DNA of 64,000 nucleotides, taken from positions 1 through 64,000 of the forward strand of contig JAKMDI010000014.1 in NCBI GenBank assembly GCA_022428005.1, in the 5' to 3' direction. Below, one piece after another: positions 28,607 through 38,203 of the stretch. The translations under genes were made by a program, and so were the position numbers. This DNA comes from Flavobacteriaceae bacterium (GTDB lineage: Bacteria > Bacteroidota > Bacteroidia > Flavobacteriales > Flavobacteriaceae). The notes beneath the pieces were generated by a model. The model was not told the origin of the DNA, did not search any database, and worked only from the letters and a program-made list of their open reading frames with translations. Position 1 is the first letter of the stretch, and every line of letters starts with the position of its first letter.

Positions 28607-28635
28607 CAAATATATACAAAATTTATAAAATCAAA
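28607..28635 (-). promoter_or_regulatory. Promoter of the metK operon
   Basis: Minus strand TTTG (28635-28632), 17 nt, TATATTTG (28614-28607), matching the Bacteroidota consensus. The predicted start is right at the 5' end of the SAM-II aptamer. On the other strand a weaker TTTG...TATATTG pair (28680-28714) may serve the divergent kinase gene. Confidence 0.75.
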
Positions 28636-28732
28636 ATTTTTTATTTTGACATTTAAAAATTTTTAAAAATCATTTCGAATTTGACCTATCAAAAAACAAA
28701 AAGTAGTTATATTGACACAAGTAAATTAAAAT

Positions 28733-29347
28733 ATGTATTTCGCAATTGCTGGAAATATTGGTGCAGGAAAGACCAGTTTGGCAAAACTACTCTCTGAGCA
28801 TTACGGATGGGAAGCCCATTTTGAGGATGTGATTGACAACCCCTATTTAGATGATTTTTATAATCATATGGAACGGTGGTCATTTAACCTACAGGTCTAT
28901 TTTCTGAACAGCAGGTTTCGACAGCTTGAAATTTTTAAAAGCAGTGACAATAGCTTCATCCAAGATCGAACAATTTACGAGGATGCCAATATTTTTGCCC
29001 CTAATTTGCATGCGATGGGGCTGATGAATCAGCGAGATTTCAATAATTATCAATCTCTTTTTTCACTAATGGAATCCATGGTTAAGGGGCCAGACATGCT
29101 CATCTATTTAAGAAGTACCATTCCCAATTTGGTCAGTAAAATCCACAAGAGGGGAAGGGAGTACGAAAATTCAATCAGTATAGAATATTTGAGTCGCCTC
29201 AATGAAAGGTATGAGGCTTGGATATCTACCTACGATAAGGGAAAACTCTTGGTTGTAGACGTCGATGAAATCGATTTTGTCGAAAACAAAGAAGATTTGG
29301 GGAAAATCATTGAAAAAATTGACGCTGAGCTAAACGGTCTGTTTTGA
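28733..29347 (+). CDS. Deoxynucleoside kinase
   Basis: 204 aa, dNK/dGK family. P-loop AIAGNIGAGKTSLAKLL, the substrate-site segment NPYLDDFYNHMERWSFNLQVYFL, and the DRTIYEDANIFA motif (ERS/DR-type) are all present, followed by the lid IHKRGREYENSISIEYL. It phosphorylates salvaged deoxynucleosides; base preference cannot be decided. Divergent from metK. Confidence 0.92.
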   Translation: MYFAIAGNIGAGKTSLAKLLSEHYGWEAHFEDVIDNPYLDDFYNHMERWSFNLQVYFLNSRFRQLEIFKSSDNSFIQDRTIYEDANIFAPNLHAMGLMNQRDFNNYQSLFSLMESMVKGPDMLIYLRSTIPNLVSKIHKRGREYENSISIEYLSRLNERYEAWISTYDKGKLLVVDVDEIDFVENKEDLGKIIEKIDAELNGLF

Positions 29348-29428
29348 TGAACCTATTTTCTCTAATTCTTTAACATTTTTTGAGGACGTATAGACTTTTT
29401 AATCTTTTTTTATTCTAAATGGTTTTCC

Positions 29429-29436
29429 TATTTTTG
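29429..29436 (+). promoter_or_regulatory. Possible -7 element for hppA
   Basis: TATTTTTG matches TAnnTTTG, 24 nt before the chosen hppA ATG; no ideal -33 TTTG, only a T-rich region. If real, it excludes the upstream start used in the ORF track. Confidence 0.45.
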
Positions 29437-29460
29437 AGGCCATTTAAAAACCAACATCAC

Positions 29461-31701
29461 ATGACGATTATAATTGATTTTTTACCTGCTTTTGGACTTA
29501 TAGGATTATTGTTTGTCTTTATCAAAAACAATTGGGTTACAAAACAAGAAGTTGGAAATGAAAAAATGGCGAAAATTGCGCACAATATTGCCAAAGGAGC
29601 CATGTCATTTTTAAAAGCTGAATATAAAATTCTCTCCATATTCGTGGTTTGTTTAGCAATACTCCTCTACATAAAAGGGAGCAATGAAGAAGGTTCTCAT
29701 GGTATGGTTGCCTTATCCTTTGTGGTTGGAGCGATTTGCTCAGCACTGGCAGGATTCATAGGAATGCGCGTTGCCACAAAAGCCAATGTAAGAACTACCA
29801 ATGCTGCTCGTAATTCTCTTGGAAAAGCCCTTGAAGTCGCTTTTGCAGGAGGCTCGGTAATGGGTCTTGGTGTGGTTGGTTTGGGAGTTTTAGGGCTCAG
29901 TGGACTGTTTGCCCTCTATCAAACTATTTGGCCTGGAGCTGAAAATTTAACTACTGTGCTCAATGTGATGACCGGTTTTTCCATGGGGGCCTCCTCCATA
30001 GCACTCTTCGCCCGTGTGGGGGGTGGGATATACACCAAAGCTGCCGATGTTGGAGCTGATTTGGTAGGTAAAGTTGAAGCGGGAATCCCAGAAGATCACC
30101 CCTTAAACCCAGCCACTATTGCAGACAATGTTGGTGACAACGTTGGTGACGTAGCTGGAATGGGAGCTGATTTATTTGAATCTTACGTGGGATCAATTAT
30201 CGGTACCATGGTACTGGGTGCTTTTATTATTACACCAGAATATGGTGGACTGGGAGCTGTTTATTTACCCTTAGTTTTGGCAGCACTCGGAATAATTGTA
30301 TCTATAATCGGTACCTTTTTTGTAAAAGTGAAAGAAGGAGGTAACCCGCAGACTGCCTTAAATGTTGGAGAATTTGGATCCGCTGGTTTAATGGTAATTG
30401 TCTCCTACTTTGTAATCAATATAATGATACCAGAGTCAACACAAGGACTCCCTTACGGAGCAATGGGTGTATTTCTCGCTACGCTGTCAGGACTCGTCGC
30501 TGGACTTGGAGTTGGAAAAATCACGGAATACTACACAGGTACAGGTACCAAACCTGTATCCGGTATTGTTCGACAATCAGACACAGGCGCTGCTACAAAT
30601 ATTATCGCTGGTTTGGGTGTGGGTATGATGTCTACTATGGTTCCTATTTTGTTGATCGCTGCTGCCATATTGGTTTCTCATCATTATGCTGGCTTATTCG
30701 GCATAGCAATTGCTGCCGTTGGGATGCTGGCCAACACTGGGATTCAACTGGCCGTAGATGCCTACGGACCCATTTCAGATAATGCTGGAGGTATTGCTGA
30801 AATGGCAGAACTACCGGCAGAGGTAAGAGAGCGCACAGATAAATTAGATGCTGTAGGGAACACTACTGCAGCCATTGGGAAAGGATTTGCAATTGCATCG
30901 GCGGCCTTAACTGCATTGGCGTTGTTCTCTGCTTTTATGCAGGTCGCAAACGTAACCGCCATCGATGTTTCTAAACCCAAAGTAATGGCGGGTCTTCTTG
31001 TTGGGGGAATGTTGCCTTTTGTTTTTTCAGCTTTGTCAATGAATGCCGTTGGACGAGCGGCCATGTCCATGATTGAAGAGGTAAGAAGACAATTCAAGGA
31101 TATCCCTGAACTCAAAGCCGCGTTAGAAATCATGCGTAAATACGACGCTGATATTTCTAAAGCCAATAAGAAAGACCGTGCGATTTTTGATGCAGCCGAC
31201 GGTAAAGCGGATTATGAAAAATGTGTTGAAATCTCAACCAAAGCCTCCATCAAAGAAATGGTTGCCCCTGGTTTACTGGCGATTGTAGTTCCCGTAGCAG
31301 TAGGGCTTATTGGCGGAGCAGAAATGCTGGGCGGTCTTCTGGCTGGTGTTACTACTTGCGGTATTTTGATGGCCATTTTCCAATCCAATGCAGGAGGAGC
31401 ATGGGACAATGCCAAGAAAATGATAGAATCCGACGGAAGAAAAGGATCAGATGCTCACAAAGCAGCCGTAGTTGGCGATACAGTTGGTGATCCTTTTAAA
31501 GATACCTCGGGCCCTTCATTAAATATTCTACTGAAATTAATGTCAGTAGTTGCTTTAGTTATAGCGCCAACAGTGGCCATTGAAGATACTTCCATGGTTG
31601 GTCAAACGGGTCAGTCCCAAAATATCATCAATATTGTTGAACTTGAGGAGGACAAAGCAGTTGCTGAAAGTGATTATGTAGTCGGTGACTCGAAAAAATA
31701 A
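29461..31701 (+). CDS. hppA: Membrane-bound ion-translocating pyrophosphatase
   Basis: 746 aa, about 16 membrane segments. Catalytic motifs: [49 protein letters not shown], and the C-terminal [15 protein letters not shown]. The GNTTAA motif ([13 protein letters not shown]) has Ala at the position that marks K+-dependent enzymes. It pumps H+ or Na+ using PPi hydrolysis; the ion cannot be decided by eye. The ATG at 29461 ([15 protein letters not shown]) is preferred over the track start at 29419. Confidence 0.95.
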   Translation: MTIIIDFLPAFGLIGLLFVFIKNNWVTKQEVGNEKMAKIAHNIAKGAMSFLKAEYKILSIFVVCLAILLYIKGSNEEGSHGMVALSFVVGAICSALAGFIGMRVATKANVRTTNAARNSLGKALEVAFAGGSVMGLGVVGLGVLGLSGLFALYQTIWPGAENLTTVLNVMTGFSMGASSIALFARVGGGIYTKAADVGADLVGKVEAGIPEDHPLNPATIADNVGDNVGDVAGMGADLFESYVGSIIGTMVLGAFIITPEYGGLGAVYLPLVLAALGIIVSIIGTFFVKVKEGGNPQTALNVGEFGSAGLMVIVSYFVINIMIPESTQGLPYGAMGVFLATLSGLVAGLGVGKITEYYTGTGTKPVSGIVRQSDTGAATNIIAGLGVGMMSTMVPILLIAAAILVSHHYAGLFGIAIAAVGMLANTGIQLAVDAYGPISDNAGGIAEMAELPAEVRERTDKLDAVGNTTAAIGKGFAIASAALTALALFSAFMQVANVTAIDVSKPKVMAGLLVGGMLPFVFSALSMNAVGRAAMSMIEEVRRQFKDIPELKAALEIMRKYDADISKANKKDRAIFDAADGKADYEKCVEISTKASIKEMVAPGLLAIVVPVAVGLIGGAEMLGGLLAGVTTCGILMAIFQSNAGGAWDNAKKMIESDGRKGSDAHKAAVVGDTVGDPFKDTSGPSLNILLKLMSVVALVIAPTVAIEDTSMVGQTGQSQNIINIVELEEDKAVAESDYVVGDSKK

Positions 31702-31732
31702 GTTTTAAAGCTTGTCTTACAATCAGCAGCGT

Positions 31733-32716
31733 TTACTGATTTACATACATTACTTTTTTCACGGCTTTAACAACATCTTCGCTATTGGGAAGCCACTCCG
31801 CTAATAATACAGGGGAGTAAGGTGCTGGAGTATCCGCAGTATTGATCTTTTCGATAGGCGCATCCAAATGGTCGAATATTTGATTTTGAACTTGATAGGT
31901 TATGTCTGTAGATATATTTCCAAAAGGCCATGATTCCTCCAATATCACCAAACGATTGGTTTTTTTAACCGAAGTAAAAATAGTCTCATAGTCCATAGGA
32001 CGAATCGTTCTCAAATCAATAATCTCGCATTCAATTCCTTCTTTTGAAAGTGACTCTGCTGCAGCATAGGCAGCCTTGATTATTTTCCCAAAGGATACGA
32101 CAGTAACATCACTTCCTGCTCTTTTGACATCTGCTACACCAATGGGTAAAGTATACTCTCCTTCGGGTACCTCACCCTTATCACCATACATTTGTTCTGA
32201 CTCCATAAAAATAACAGGATCATTATCTCTGATGGCTGATTTTAGAAGTCCTTTAGCATCATAGGGATTGGAAGGAACAATCACTTTAAGTCCAGGGCAA
32301 TTGGCATACCAGCTTTCAAAAGCTTGGGAATGTGTGGCGGCTAACTGGCCAGCAGAAGCTGTGGGCCCTCTGAATACTATAGGGCAAGGGAACTGCCCTC
32401 CTGACATCTGTCTAATTTTAGCAGCATTATTGATAATCTGATCTATCCCCACCAGCGCAAAATTAAACGTCATAAATTCTATAATCGGGCGGTTACCCGT
32501 CATGGTAGAACCTACACCAATTCCCGAAAAACCCAGTTCTGAAATGGGCGTATCTATAACACGCTTTTCTCCAAACTCATCAAGCATTCCTTTAGAGGCC
32601 TTATAAGCTCCATTGTATTCGGCTACCTCCTCCCCCATCAAATAAATGGTTTCATCTCTTCGCATTTCTTCCGACATGGCCTCACAAATAGCTTCTCTGA
32701 ACTGAATCGTTTTCAT
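31733..32716 (-). CDS. pdhB: Pyruvate dehydrogenase E1 component subunit beta
   Basis: 327 aa, E1-beta of an alpha2beta2 2-oxoacid dehydrogenase. Motifs: MGEEVAEYNGAYKASKGMLDEFG, DTPISELGFSGIGVGSTMTGNRPIIEFMTFNF, PIVFRGPTASAGQLAATHSQ, and DLRTIRPMDYETI. The E1-alpha and E2 genes are not adjacent. A TAAATTTG element 20 nt upstream of the ATG is a plausible promoter. The pyruvate specificity follows the flavobacterial pattern; branched-chain 2-oxoacid use is less likely. Confidence 0.9.
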   Translation of the reverse strand: MKTIQFREAICEAMSEEMRRDETIYLMGEEVAEYNGAYKASKGMLDEFGEKRVIDTPISELGFSGIGVGSTMTGNRPIIEFMTFNFALVGIDQIINNAAKIRQMSGGQFPCPIVFRGPTASAGQLAATHSQAFESWYANCPGLKVIVPSNPYDAKGLLKSAIRDNDPVIFMESEQMYGDKGEVPEGEYTLPIGVADVKRAGSDVTVVSFGKIIKAAYAAAESLSKEGIECEIIDLRTIRPMDYETIFTSVKKTNRLVILEESWPFGNISTDITYQVQNQIFDHLDAPIEKINTADTPAPYSPVLLAEWLPNSEDVVKAVKKVMYVNQ

Positions 32717-32736
32717 TAATATTTTCTTTAGTGATG

Positions 32737-32744
32737 CAAATTTA
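32737..32744 (-). promoter_or_regulatory. Possible -7 element of the pdhB promoter
   Basis: TAAATTTG on the minus strand, 20 nt before the pdhB ATG, fits TAnnTTTG. The -33 region is not clear. Confidence 0.45.
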
Positions 32745-32862
32745 ATTAAATGCTAAATGATTTATGGAGATATAAACCATAATTTTGCTAAAAAGGCAAT
32801 ACAAAAAGGGATGATTTTCCAATGAATTACCCCTCAAATTTATTAATTTGGATATAAGATTT

Positions 32863-33486
32863 ATGAAATTAATTCAATTAAACATCAAGGGGATTTCTTA
32901 CAGCGAAACGCAAACAGGTGCTTATGCACTTATTTTAAGTGAGGTGGACGGAAACAGAAGGCTCCCCATAATCATTGGAGGATTTGAGGCACAGTCTATC
33001 GCCATCGCTTTGGAAAAAGAATTGAAACCAAAACGCCCCCTCACCCACGATCTATTTAAAAATTTTGCCGACCGGTTTAACATATTTGTAAAGCAGGTAA
33101 TCATTCACAAGCTGGTAGACGGCGTATTTTACTCCAGCTTAATTTGCGAGCGGGACAAGATTGAGGAGATTATCGATGCAAGAACTTCCGATGCCATAGC
33201 AATGGCATTGAGGTATGGCGCACCCATTTTTATTTATGACTCGATTCTCAAACAGGCAGGTTTTGATGAAAGTACCATGAAAGAAGACAGTAAAAATAAG
33301 GGAAGCGAAGATTGGATTCAAAATTTTGTAAAAGAACAGAGTAAGCAAAAAGCCATTCCCGACGATTTAAAAAAACTATCTATCCCCAAGCTAAAGTCAC
33401 TTCTCGATAAATTTGTCAATCTCGAAGACTATGAAAAAGCGGTTAAAATAAGGGACGAAATTTCCAAGAGGGAATCAAAAAAGTAA
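32863..33486 (+). CDS. Bifunctional nuclease family (BFN/DUF151) protein with UvrB/UvrC motif
   Basis: 207 aa. N-terminal BFN domain (ETQTGAYALILSEVDGNRRLPIIIGGFEAQSIAIAL, then DARTSDAIAMALRYGAPIFI), the pattern of plant and bacterial bifunctional nucleases. The C-terminal 35 residues (LKSLLDKFVNLEDYEKAVKIRDEI) form a UvrB/UvrC helical-hairpin motif. This domain pair is common in Bacteroidota; a physiological role is not established. The ATG at 32863 is preferred over the TTG in the track at 32848. Confidence 0.88.
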   Translation: MKLIQLNIKGISYSETQTGAYALILSEVDGNRRLPIIIGGFEAQSIAIALEKELKPKRPLTHDLFKNFADRFNIFVKQVIIHKLVDGVFYSSLICERDKIEEIIDARTSDAIAMALRYGAPIFIYDSILKQAGFDESTMKEDSKNKGSEDWIQNFVKEQSKQKAIPDDLKKLSIPKLKSLLDKFVNLEDYEKAVKIRDEISKRESKK

Positions 33487-33526
33487 CTGTTAATCTTTTT
33501 TTGAAAACTAATTTTTTTTTTACCGC

Positions 33527-33553
33527 TTGGCTTTGCACCATGATTTATTTTTG
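33527..33553 (+). promoter_or_regulatory. Probable thyA promoter
   Basis: TTG (33527-33529), 16 nt, TATTTTTG (33546-33553), then 21 nt to the thyA ATG; close to the Bacteroidota consensus though the spacer is one short. Confidence 0.5.
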
Positions 33554-33574
33554 AATTAAATACCCACAATTCTC

Positions 33575-34399
33575 ATGCAGCAATATTTAGATCTGATTCG
33601 ACATATTCAAGACAATGGAGTTAGTAAAACCGACCGAACCGGTACAGGTACAAAAAGTGTTTTTGGCTATCAAATGAGATTTGATTTGGCGGAAGGTTTT
33701 CCTTTGGTTACGACCAAAAAAATTCATGTTAAGTCTGTTATTCACGAGTTGTTGTGGTTTTTAAAAGGGGATACAAACATCAATTACCTAAAAGAAAATG
33801 GGGTCAGAATATGGAATGAATGGGCCGATGAAAATGGGAATTTAGGCCCCGTTTATGGGCACCAATGGAGAAATTGGAATGATGAAGGGATTGATCAAAT
33901 CAAAAACACAATTGACACCCTAAAAAACAACCCCGACAGCAGAAGAATGCTGGTGTCTGCCTGGAACCCAACTGTGATGCCTGACACTTCTGTCTCTTTT
34001 TCGGATAACGTGGCCAACAACAAAGCCGCTTTACCCCCTTGTCACGCTTTTTTTCAATTTTATGTGGCCGACAAAAAACTCTCCTGTCAACTGTATCAAA
34101 GAAGTGCAGATCTTTTTCTTGGTGTTCCTTTTAATATTGCCTCTTATGCATTGCTAAACTTGATGGTTGCCCAAGTATGCGACCTCGAACCTGGAACTTT
34201 TGTCCACACCTTTGGAGATGTTCATATTTACACCAATCACCAGGAACAAATTGAGGAGCAACTAAGCAGAAAACCAAAACCATTACCAAAAATGATTTTA
34301 AACCCCGATGTGAAAGATATTTTTGATTTCAAATACGATGATTTCACCCTCAACGGTTACGACCCACATCCGCTAATTCGTGGGAAGGTGGCGATTTAA
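33575..34399 (+). CDS. thyA: Thymidylate synthase
   Basis: 274 aa. N-terminal [19 protein letters not shown], catalytic Cys in [39 protein letters not shown], and HIYTNH are all canonical. It methylates dUMP using methylene-THF, producing dihydrofolate for folA 1.2 kb away. An unrelated gene on the opposite strand lies between; the two stop codons abut. Confidence 0.97.
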   Translation: MQQYLDLIRHIQDNGVSKTDRTGTGTKSVFGYQMRFDLAEGFPLVTTKKIHVKSVIHELLWFLKGDTNINYLKENGVRIWNEWADENGNLGPVYGHQWRNWNDEGIDQIKNTIDTLKNNPDSRRMLVSAWNPTVMPDTSVSFSDNVANNKAALPPCHAFFQFYVADKKLSCQLYQRSADLFLGVPFNIASYALLNLMVAQVCDLEPGTFVHTFGDVHIYTNHQEQIEEQLSRKPKPLPKMILNPDVKDIFDFKYDDFTLNGYDPHPLIRGKVAI

Positions 34400-35440
34400 T
34401 TATTGCTGAGCTTCTTTTTTCAGAATATTTACCAGCTGCTCTATCTCTTCAATAGAGTTGTAAAAGTGGAGTGAAAATCGCAAATATTTACCGCGGATAG
34501 CAGTTCTGATATTACTATCCTCCAGCCTATTGTGCAATTCCTCCGAGGCAGGTATACTAACGATAGAGCTGTGTTGACTTCTTTCGTAAAATTCAGGAGT
34601 GTTGCCCACCAGATGCAGCTCTTTTTTAAGGGTAGCCGCCAACATTTTATTTCTTTCTACCAATTGCTTATAATCATTGGAAATCAAATAATTCATCGCA
34701 AAAACTAATGAAGCTGCCCCCAATATATTAAAGTGTCCAGCAAAAACCCTTTGATAGAAATCATCGCGGTTGATTGTCGCCATTTCAAAAAATCGATCGG
34801 AAAGCGCCACGAATCCATTACCAAAACCCGCCAGCAGCCATTTATAGCCACTGCATACCACAGCATCAAAAGGGGAATCATTAAAATTAAAATAATCCGT
34901 ACCGATAAACTGTGTGGCATCGCCAACGATTAGCAACTGAGGGTATTTATCTCTAAGGTTTTGTAAAAAATCGAAATCTATTTTTAATCCATTAGTGTAT
35001 TGAACAATGCTGATGATCAATGCATCAATAGATTGATTGGCCAAAGCATTCTCAATACGCTGTTCCAAATCTTCCGCTATGGTGAGTTGGAAAAAATTAA
35101 AATCTCTTTCATTGATGGCATCTACAAGCGAGTGGTAATCTTCGTTGACATACAATATATTACTCCCTTTTTTAAGTCCATCTAATACGTATCTAATACC
35201 TACTGAAAAATTGGATACAAAAAATGTATGCTGCTCGTTTGAACCGATAAACTGGGCTATGGTCGCATGGGTTTCGTCCAGCTGTTTATAAGCATTGATT
35301 TTGTATTGATCCCCGTCATTTAAGTAATTTTGTTCAAATTCAGTTCTAAATTGGTACAAGGATTGAGACATTAACCCAACATAGGCAGTATTGAAATAAG
35401 AACATGATTTCAGCGCTGGGAAATCGTTTTGGAGGGTCAT
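34400..35440 (-). CDS. Class V aminotransferase-like PLP enzyme
   Basis: 346 aa, fold type I, class V / cysteine-desulfurase superfamily pattern: SCSYFNTAYVGLMSQ at the N-terminus, VGDATQFIGTDYFNF with the PLP-binding Asp, and the Schiff-base lysine in VVCSGYKWLLAGFGNGFVAL. The IRFS-like end (IRTAIRGKYLRFSLHFYNSIEEI) is typical of the kynureninase/isopenicillin-epimerase-like group. No active-site Cys loop of a desulfurase is visible. Substrate unknown; it stands alone between thyA and folA. Confidence 0.8.
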   Translation of the reverse strand: MTLQNDFPALKSCSYFNTAYVGLMSQSLYQFRTEFEQNYLNDGDQYKINAYKQLDETHATIAQFIGSNEQHTFFVSNFSVGIRYVLDGLKKGSNILYVNEDYHSLVDAINERDFNFFQLTIAEDLEQRIENALANQSIDALIISIVQYTNGLKIDFDFLQNLRDKYPQLLIVGDATQFIGTDYFNFNDSPFDAVVCSGYKWLLAGFGNGFVALSDRFFEMATINRDDFYQRVFAGHFNILGAASLVFAMNYLISNDYKQLVERNKMLAATLKKELHLVGNTPEFYERSQHSSIVSIPASEELHNRLEDSNIRTAIRGKYLRFSLHFYNSIEEIEQLVNILKKEAQQ

Positions 35441-35616
35441 AAATAAATTAGAAAACGTACATTTACGTCAAAATTAGTCTATTTCAATATATTTTGACTT
35501 TAATTTCCATTATAATTCCAAAAGCAAGTTTCACGTTATTTTCAAGTCCACGAGTTCAGTGGGAAAATACGTCAATTTTATAATTTAATACCAAATAGCC
35601 TTGGGCAATATCAAGT

Positions 35617-36105
35617 ATGAGTAAAAAACCAAAACTGACCCTTATCGCTGCGATTGACGAAAATCGTGTTCTTGGGAAAGACAATCAATTGATCTGGCAT
35701 TTGCCCGAAGATCTGAAGCGTTTTAAACGATTAACGACAGGTCACGCCATCATTATGGGAAGGAAAACTTTTGAATCGTTACCCAAAGCCTTGCCCAATC
35801 GACACAATATTGTAATCACCCGAAACCATGAATTCAACCAAGAGGGAGTAACTGTTTGTCACAGCCTTCAAGAAGCCATTGAGCAAGCTGGCAATGACGA
35901 ACAACCTTTTGTTATTGGTGGAGGTCAGATATACGAACAAGCACTGGGTATGGCAGCGGTAATTGAGCTTACAAAAATTCACGCTCAATTTGAGGGGGAT
36001 GTTTTTTTCCCCGAGATCAATCCACTAGAATGGAATATTGAAAAAGAGGAGTTTATTGAAAATAAGGAATTCGACTATTCCTTTATTACCTATTCAAAAA
36101 AATAA
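35617..36105 (+). CDS. folA: Dihydrofolate reductase
   Basis: 162 aa. TLIAAIDENRVLGKDNQLIWHLPEDLKRFK contains the Trp and catalytic Asp/Glu equivalent (LPED), GHAIIMGRKTFESLPKALPNRHNIVITR the NADPH-binding helix, and FVIGGGQIYEQAL the glycine loop. It regenerates THF after thymidylate synthesis. fabD follows 7 nt later on the same strand. Confidence 0.96.
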   Translation: MSKKPKLTLIAAIDENRVLGKDNQLIWHLPEDLKRFKRLTTGHAIIMGRKTFESLPKALPNRHNIVITRNHEFNQEGVTVCHSLQEAIEQAGNDEQPFVIGGGQIYEQALGMAAVIELTKIHAQFEGDVFFPEINPLEWNIEKEEFIENKEFDYSFITYSKK

Positions 36106-36112
36106 ATTACAA

Positions 36113-36994
36113 ATGAAAGCATACGTATTTCCAGGTCAAGGTTCTCAATTTGTAGGCATGGGAAAAGACCTTTTTGATCGATATGAAGAAACAAAAAGAA
36201 TATTTAAAGTTTCTGACGAAATTTTAGGGTTTAAGATTTCAGAAATTCTTTTGGAAGGGAGTAAAGAAGCCCTCCAGCAAACCCGAGTTACCCAACCAGC
36301 AATCTATATTCACTCTGTAATTAGTGCTATGATGATGGAGAATCAACAAACACCCGATGCGGTTGCGGGTCATTCTCTGGGAGAGTTCTCAGCTTTAACC
36401 GCTGCAGGAATCATTGATTTTGAGTCAGGTCTTCGGCTGGTATCTCAAAGGGCGGAAGCCATGCAAAAAGCGTGTAACCTCAGTGAGGGAAGCATGGCAG
36501 CAGTTTTAGGCCTCGAAGACGAACAAGTAGAAACCGTTTGTAAAAAAATTAAGGGTACCGTCGTTGCAGCCAATTATAATTGTCCTGGTCAATTGGTTAT
36601 TTCTGGTTCCAAAGAATCGATAGCTCTGGCCTGCGACGCACTGAAAGCTGAGGGCGCAAGAAGGGCATTAATTTTGCCCGTTGGAGGTGCCTTCCACTCT
36701 CCCCTAATGGAACCTGCAAGAGAGAAACTGGCCAATGCCATAAACCAAACAACATTTGCGAAACCCATGTGCCCTGTATATCAAAATACAGTTGCAAAGC
36801 CAGTTACAGATCCAGATGAAATTCAGAAAAATTTAATTGATCAGTTGACCGCCCCTGTAAAATGGACCCAATCCATAAATGCAATGAAAACTGATGGGAT
36901 ATCCGATTTTATTGAAGTGGGGCCAGGCAAAGTACTCCAAGGACTGATCAAGAAAATTTACCCAGAAGCAATCACTTCGTCATCAAACGGCTAA
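36113..36994 (+). CDS. fabD: Malonyl-CoA:ACP transacylase
   Basis: 293 aa from ATG 36113 (MKAYVFPGQGSQFVGMG); the track start lies inside folA. The acyl-Ser motif is VAGHSLGEFSALTAAG, the Arg is in LVSQRAEAMQKAC, and the catalytic His is in PVGGAFHSPLMEPAR. It loads malonyl groups on ACP. It probably shares a transcript with folA. Its 3' end overlaps the converging aminotransferase gene by 12 nt. Confidence 0.96.
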   Translation: MKAYVFPGQGSQFVGMGKDLFDRYEETKRIFKVSDEILGFKISEILLEGSKEALQQTRVTQPAIYIHSVISAMMMENQQTPDAVAGHSLGEFSALTAAGIIDFESGLRLVSQRAEAMQKACNLSEGSMAAVLGLEDEQVETVCKKIKGTVVAANYNCPGQLVISGSKESIALACDALKAEGARRALILPVGGAFHSPLMEPAREKLANAINQTTFAKPMCPVYQNTVAKPVTDPDEIQKNLIDQLTAPVKWTQSINAMKTDGISDFIEVGPGKVLQGLIKKIYPEAITSSSNG

Positions 36995-38128
36995 TGTTTG
37001 GCCCAAAAATTCTTTGATGGTGTCGGTAATAAAATCGATTTGATCATCGCTGAGCTCGGTGTGCATCGGCAATGAAATCACCTCATTTACAATTTGAAGG
37101 GTAACCTTAAAATCCTCAGCTTTATATCGCTCGCTGGTATAAGCCTTTTGTTGGTGTAGAGGAATAGGATAATAAATTCCACATGGGATATTGTTGTTGT
37201 TGAGGTGCTGGACCAAACCATCCCGATCTGCATCAATGACTCTTAACGTGTACTGGTGGTAAACGTGCGAATCACAATCTCCTTTTCTGTAGGGTATTAT
37301 CAGATTGGGATGATCCTTCAGACGCTGATTGTACTTTAGCGCAGCAGCTTTTCTGGACTCATTGTAGTAATCAAGATATTTTAATTTAATGTCTAAGATA
37401 GCTGCTTGTACTGAATCTAAACGTGAATTTACACCTACCACATCGTGGTGATACCTGACATACATTCCGTGGTTTACCATTCCCCTGATGGTGTGGGCCA
37501 GCTCGTCGTTATTTGTAAAAATGGCGCCTCCATCACCATAGGCCCCCAGATTCTTTGATGGAAAAAATGAAGTAGTTCCGATATCGCCTATCGTACCCGT
37601 TCTCTTTTTACTACCATCATTAAAAGTATAGTCTGCCCCAATCGATTGGGCGTTGTCTTCCACAACGTATAAATTATGCTTTTCGGCCAAGGCCATAATC
37701 CCTTCCATATCGGCGGCTTGACCAAAAAGATGAACAGGAATAATAGCTTTGCTCTTGGGACTTATTACTTTTTCAACTGACTCCAAATCAATATTAAAGG
37801 TAGCGGGGTCAACATCTACCAACACAGGGGTCAATCCCAAAAGGGAGATTACCTCTACGGTTGCAGCAAAAGTAAAATCAGCGGTTATCACCTCATCACC
37901 TGGTTTGAGCCCCAATCCCATCAGGGCGATCTGTAAGGCATCAGTTCCATTGGCGCAAGGGATCACATGCTTTACATTGAGGTAGGACTCCAAGTGCTCC
38001 TGAAAGTCTTTTACTTGCGGGCCGTTGATGAATTGAGTAGAGGCGATAGTATTCAAAACAGATTGGTTGACCTGCTCTTGGATTTGATCGTATTGACCTT
38101 TAAGGTCGACCATTTGAATCTTCTTCAT
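36983..38128 (-). CDS. DegT/DnrJ/EryC1/StrS family sugar aminotransferase
   Basis: 381 aa. FINGPQVKDFQEHLESYL, CANGTDALQIALMGLGLKPGDEVI, VEDNAQSIGADY with the PLP Asp, and SFFPSKNLGAYGDGGA with the Schiff-base Lys. Members aminate keto-sugar nucleotides for surface polysaccharides (WecE, PglE and similar). The adjacent divergent waaA supports a cell-envelope role, but the sugar is not inferable. Confidence 0.9.
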   Translation of the reverse strand: MKKIQMVDLKGQYDQIQEQVNQSVLNTIASTQFINGPQVKDFQEHLESYLNVKHVIPCANGTDALQIALMGLGLKPGDEVITADFTFAATVEVISLLGLTPVLVDVDPATFNIDLESVEKVISPKSKAIIPVHLFGQAADMEGIMALAEKHNLYVVEDNAQSIGADYTFNDGSKKRTGTIGDIGTTSFFPSKNLGAYGDGGAIFTNNDELAHTIRGMVNHGMYVRYHHDVVGVNSRLDSVQAAILDIKLKYLDYYNESRKAAALKYNQRLKDHPNLIIPYRKGDCDSHVYHQYTLRVIDADRDGLVQHLNNNNIPCGIYYPIPLHQQKAYTSERYKAEDFKVTLQIVNEVISLPMHTELSDDQIDFITDTIKEFLGQTLAV

Positions 38129-38144
38129 AATTCTGTTTACGCCA

Positions 38145-38176
38145 CAAAATTAAAAAAAGGAATCTGCTTTACGCAA
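38145..38176 (-). promoter_or_regulatory. Probable promoter of the sugar aminotransferase
   Basis: Minus strand TTG (38176-38174), 21 nt, TAATTTTG (38152-38145), 16 nt before the ATG. On the plus strand TATTTTTG (38191-38198) lies only 5 nt before the waaA ATG, too close to be a comfortable promoter. Confidence 0.5.
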
Positions 38177-38203
38177 TTGATATTAAAAACTATTTTTGAT
38201 GAA

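Noticed and set aside
37967-38203. N-terminal extension of the waaA ORF
   Set aside because: Runs antisense to the sugar aminotransferase and lacks family similarity; ATG 38204 gives the normal Kdo-transferase start.
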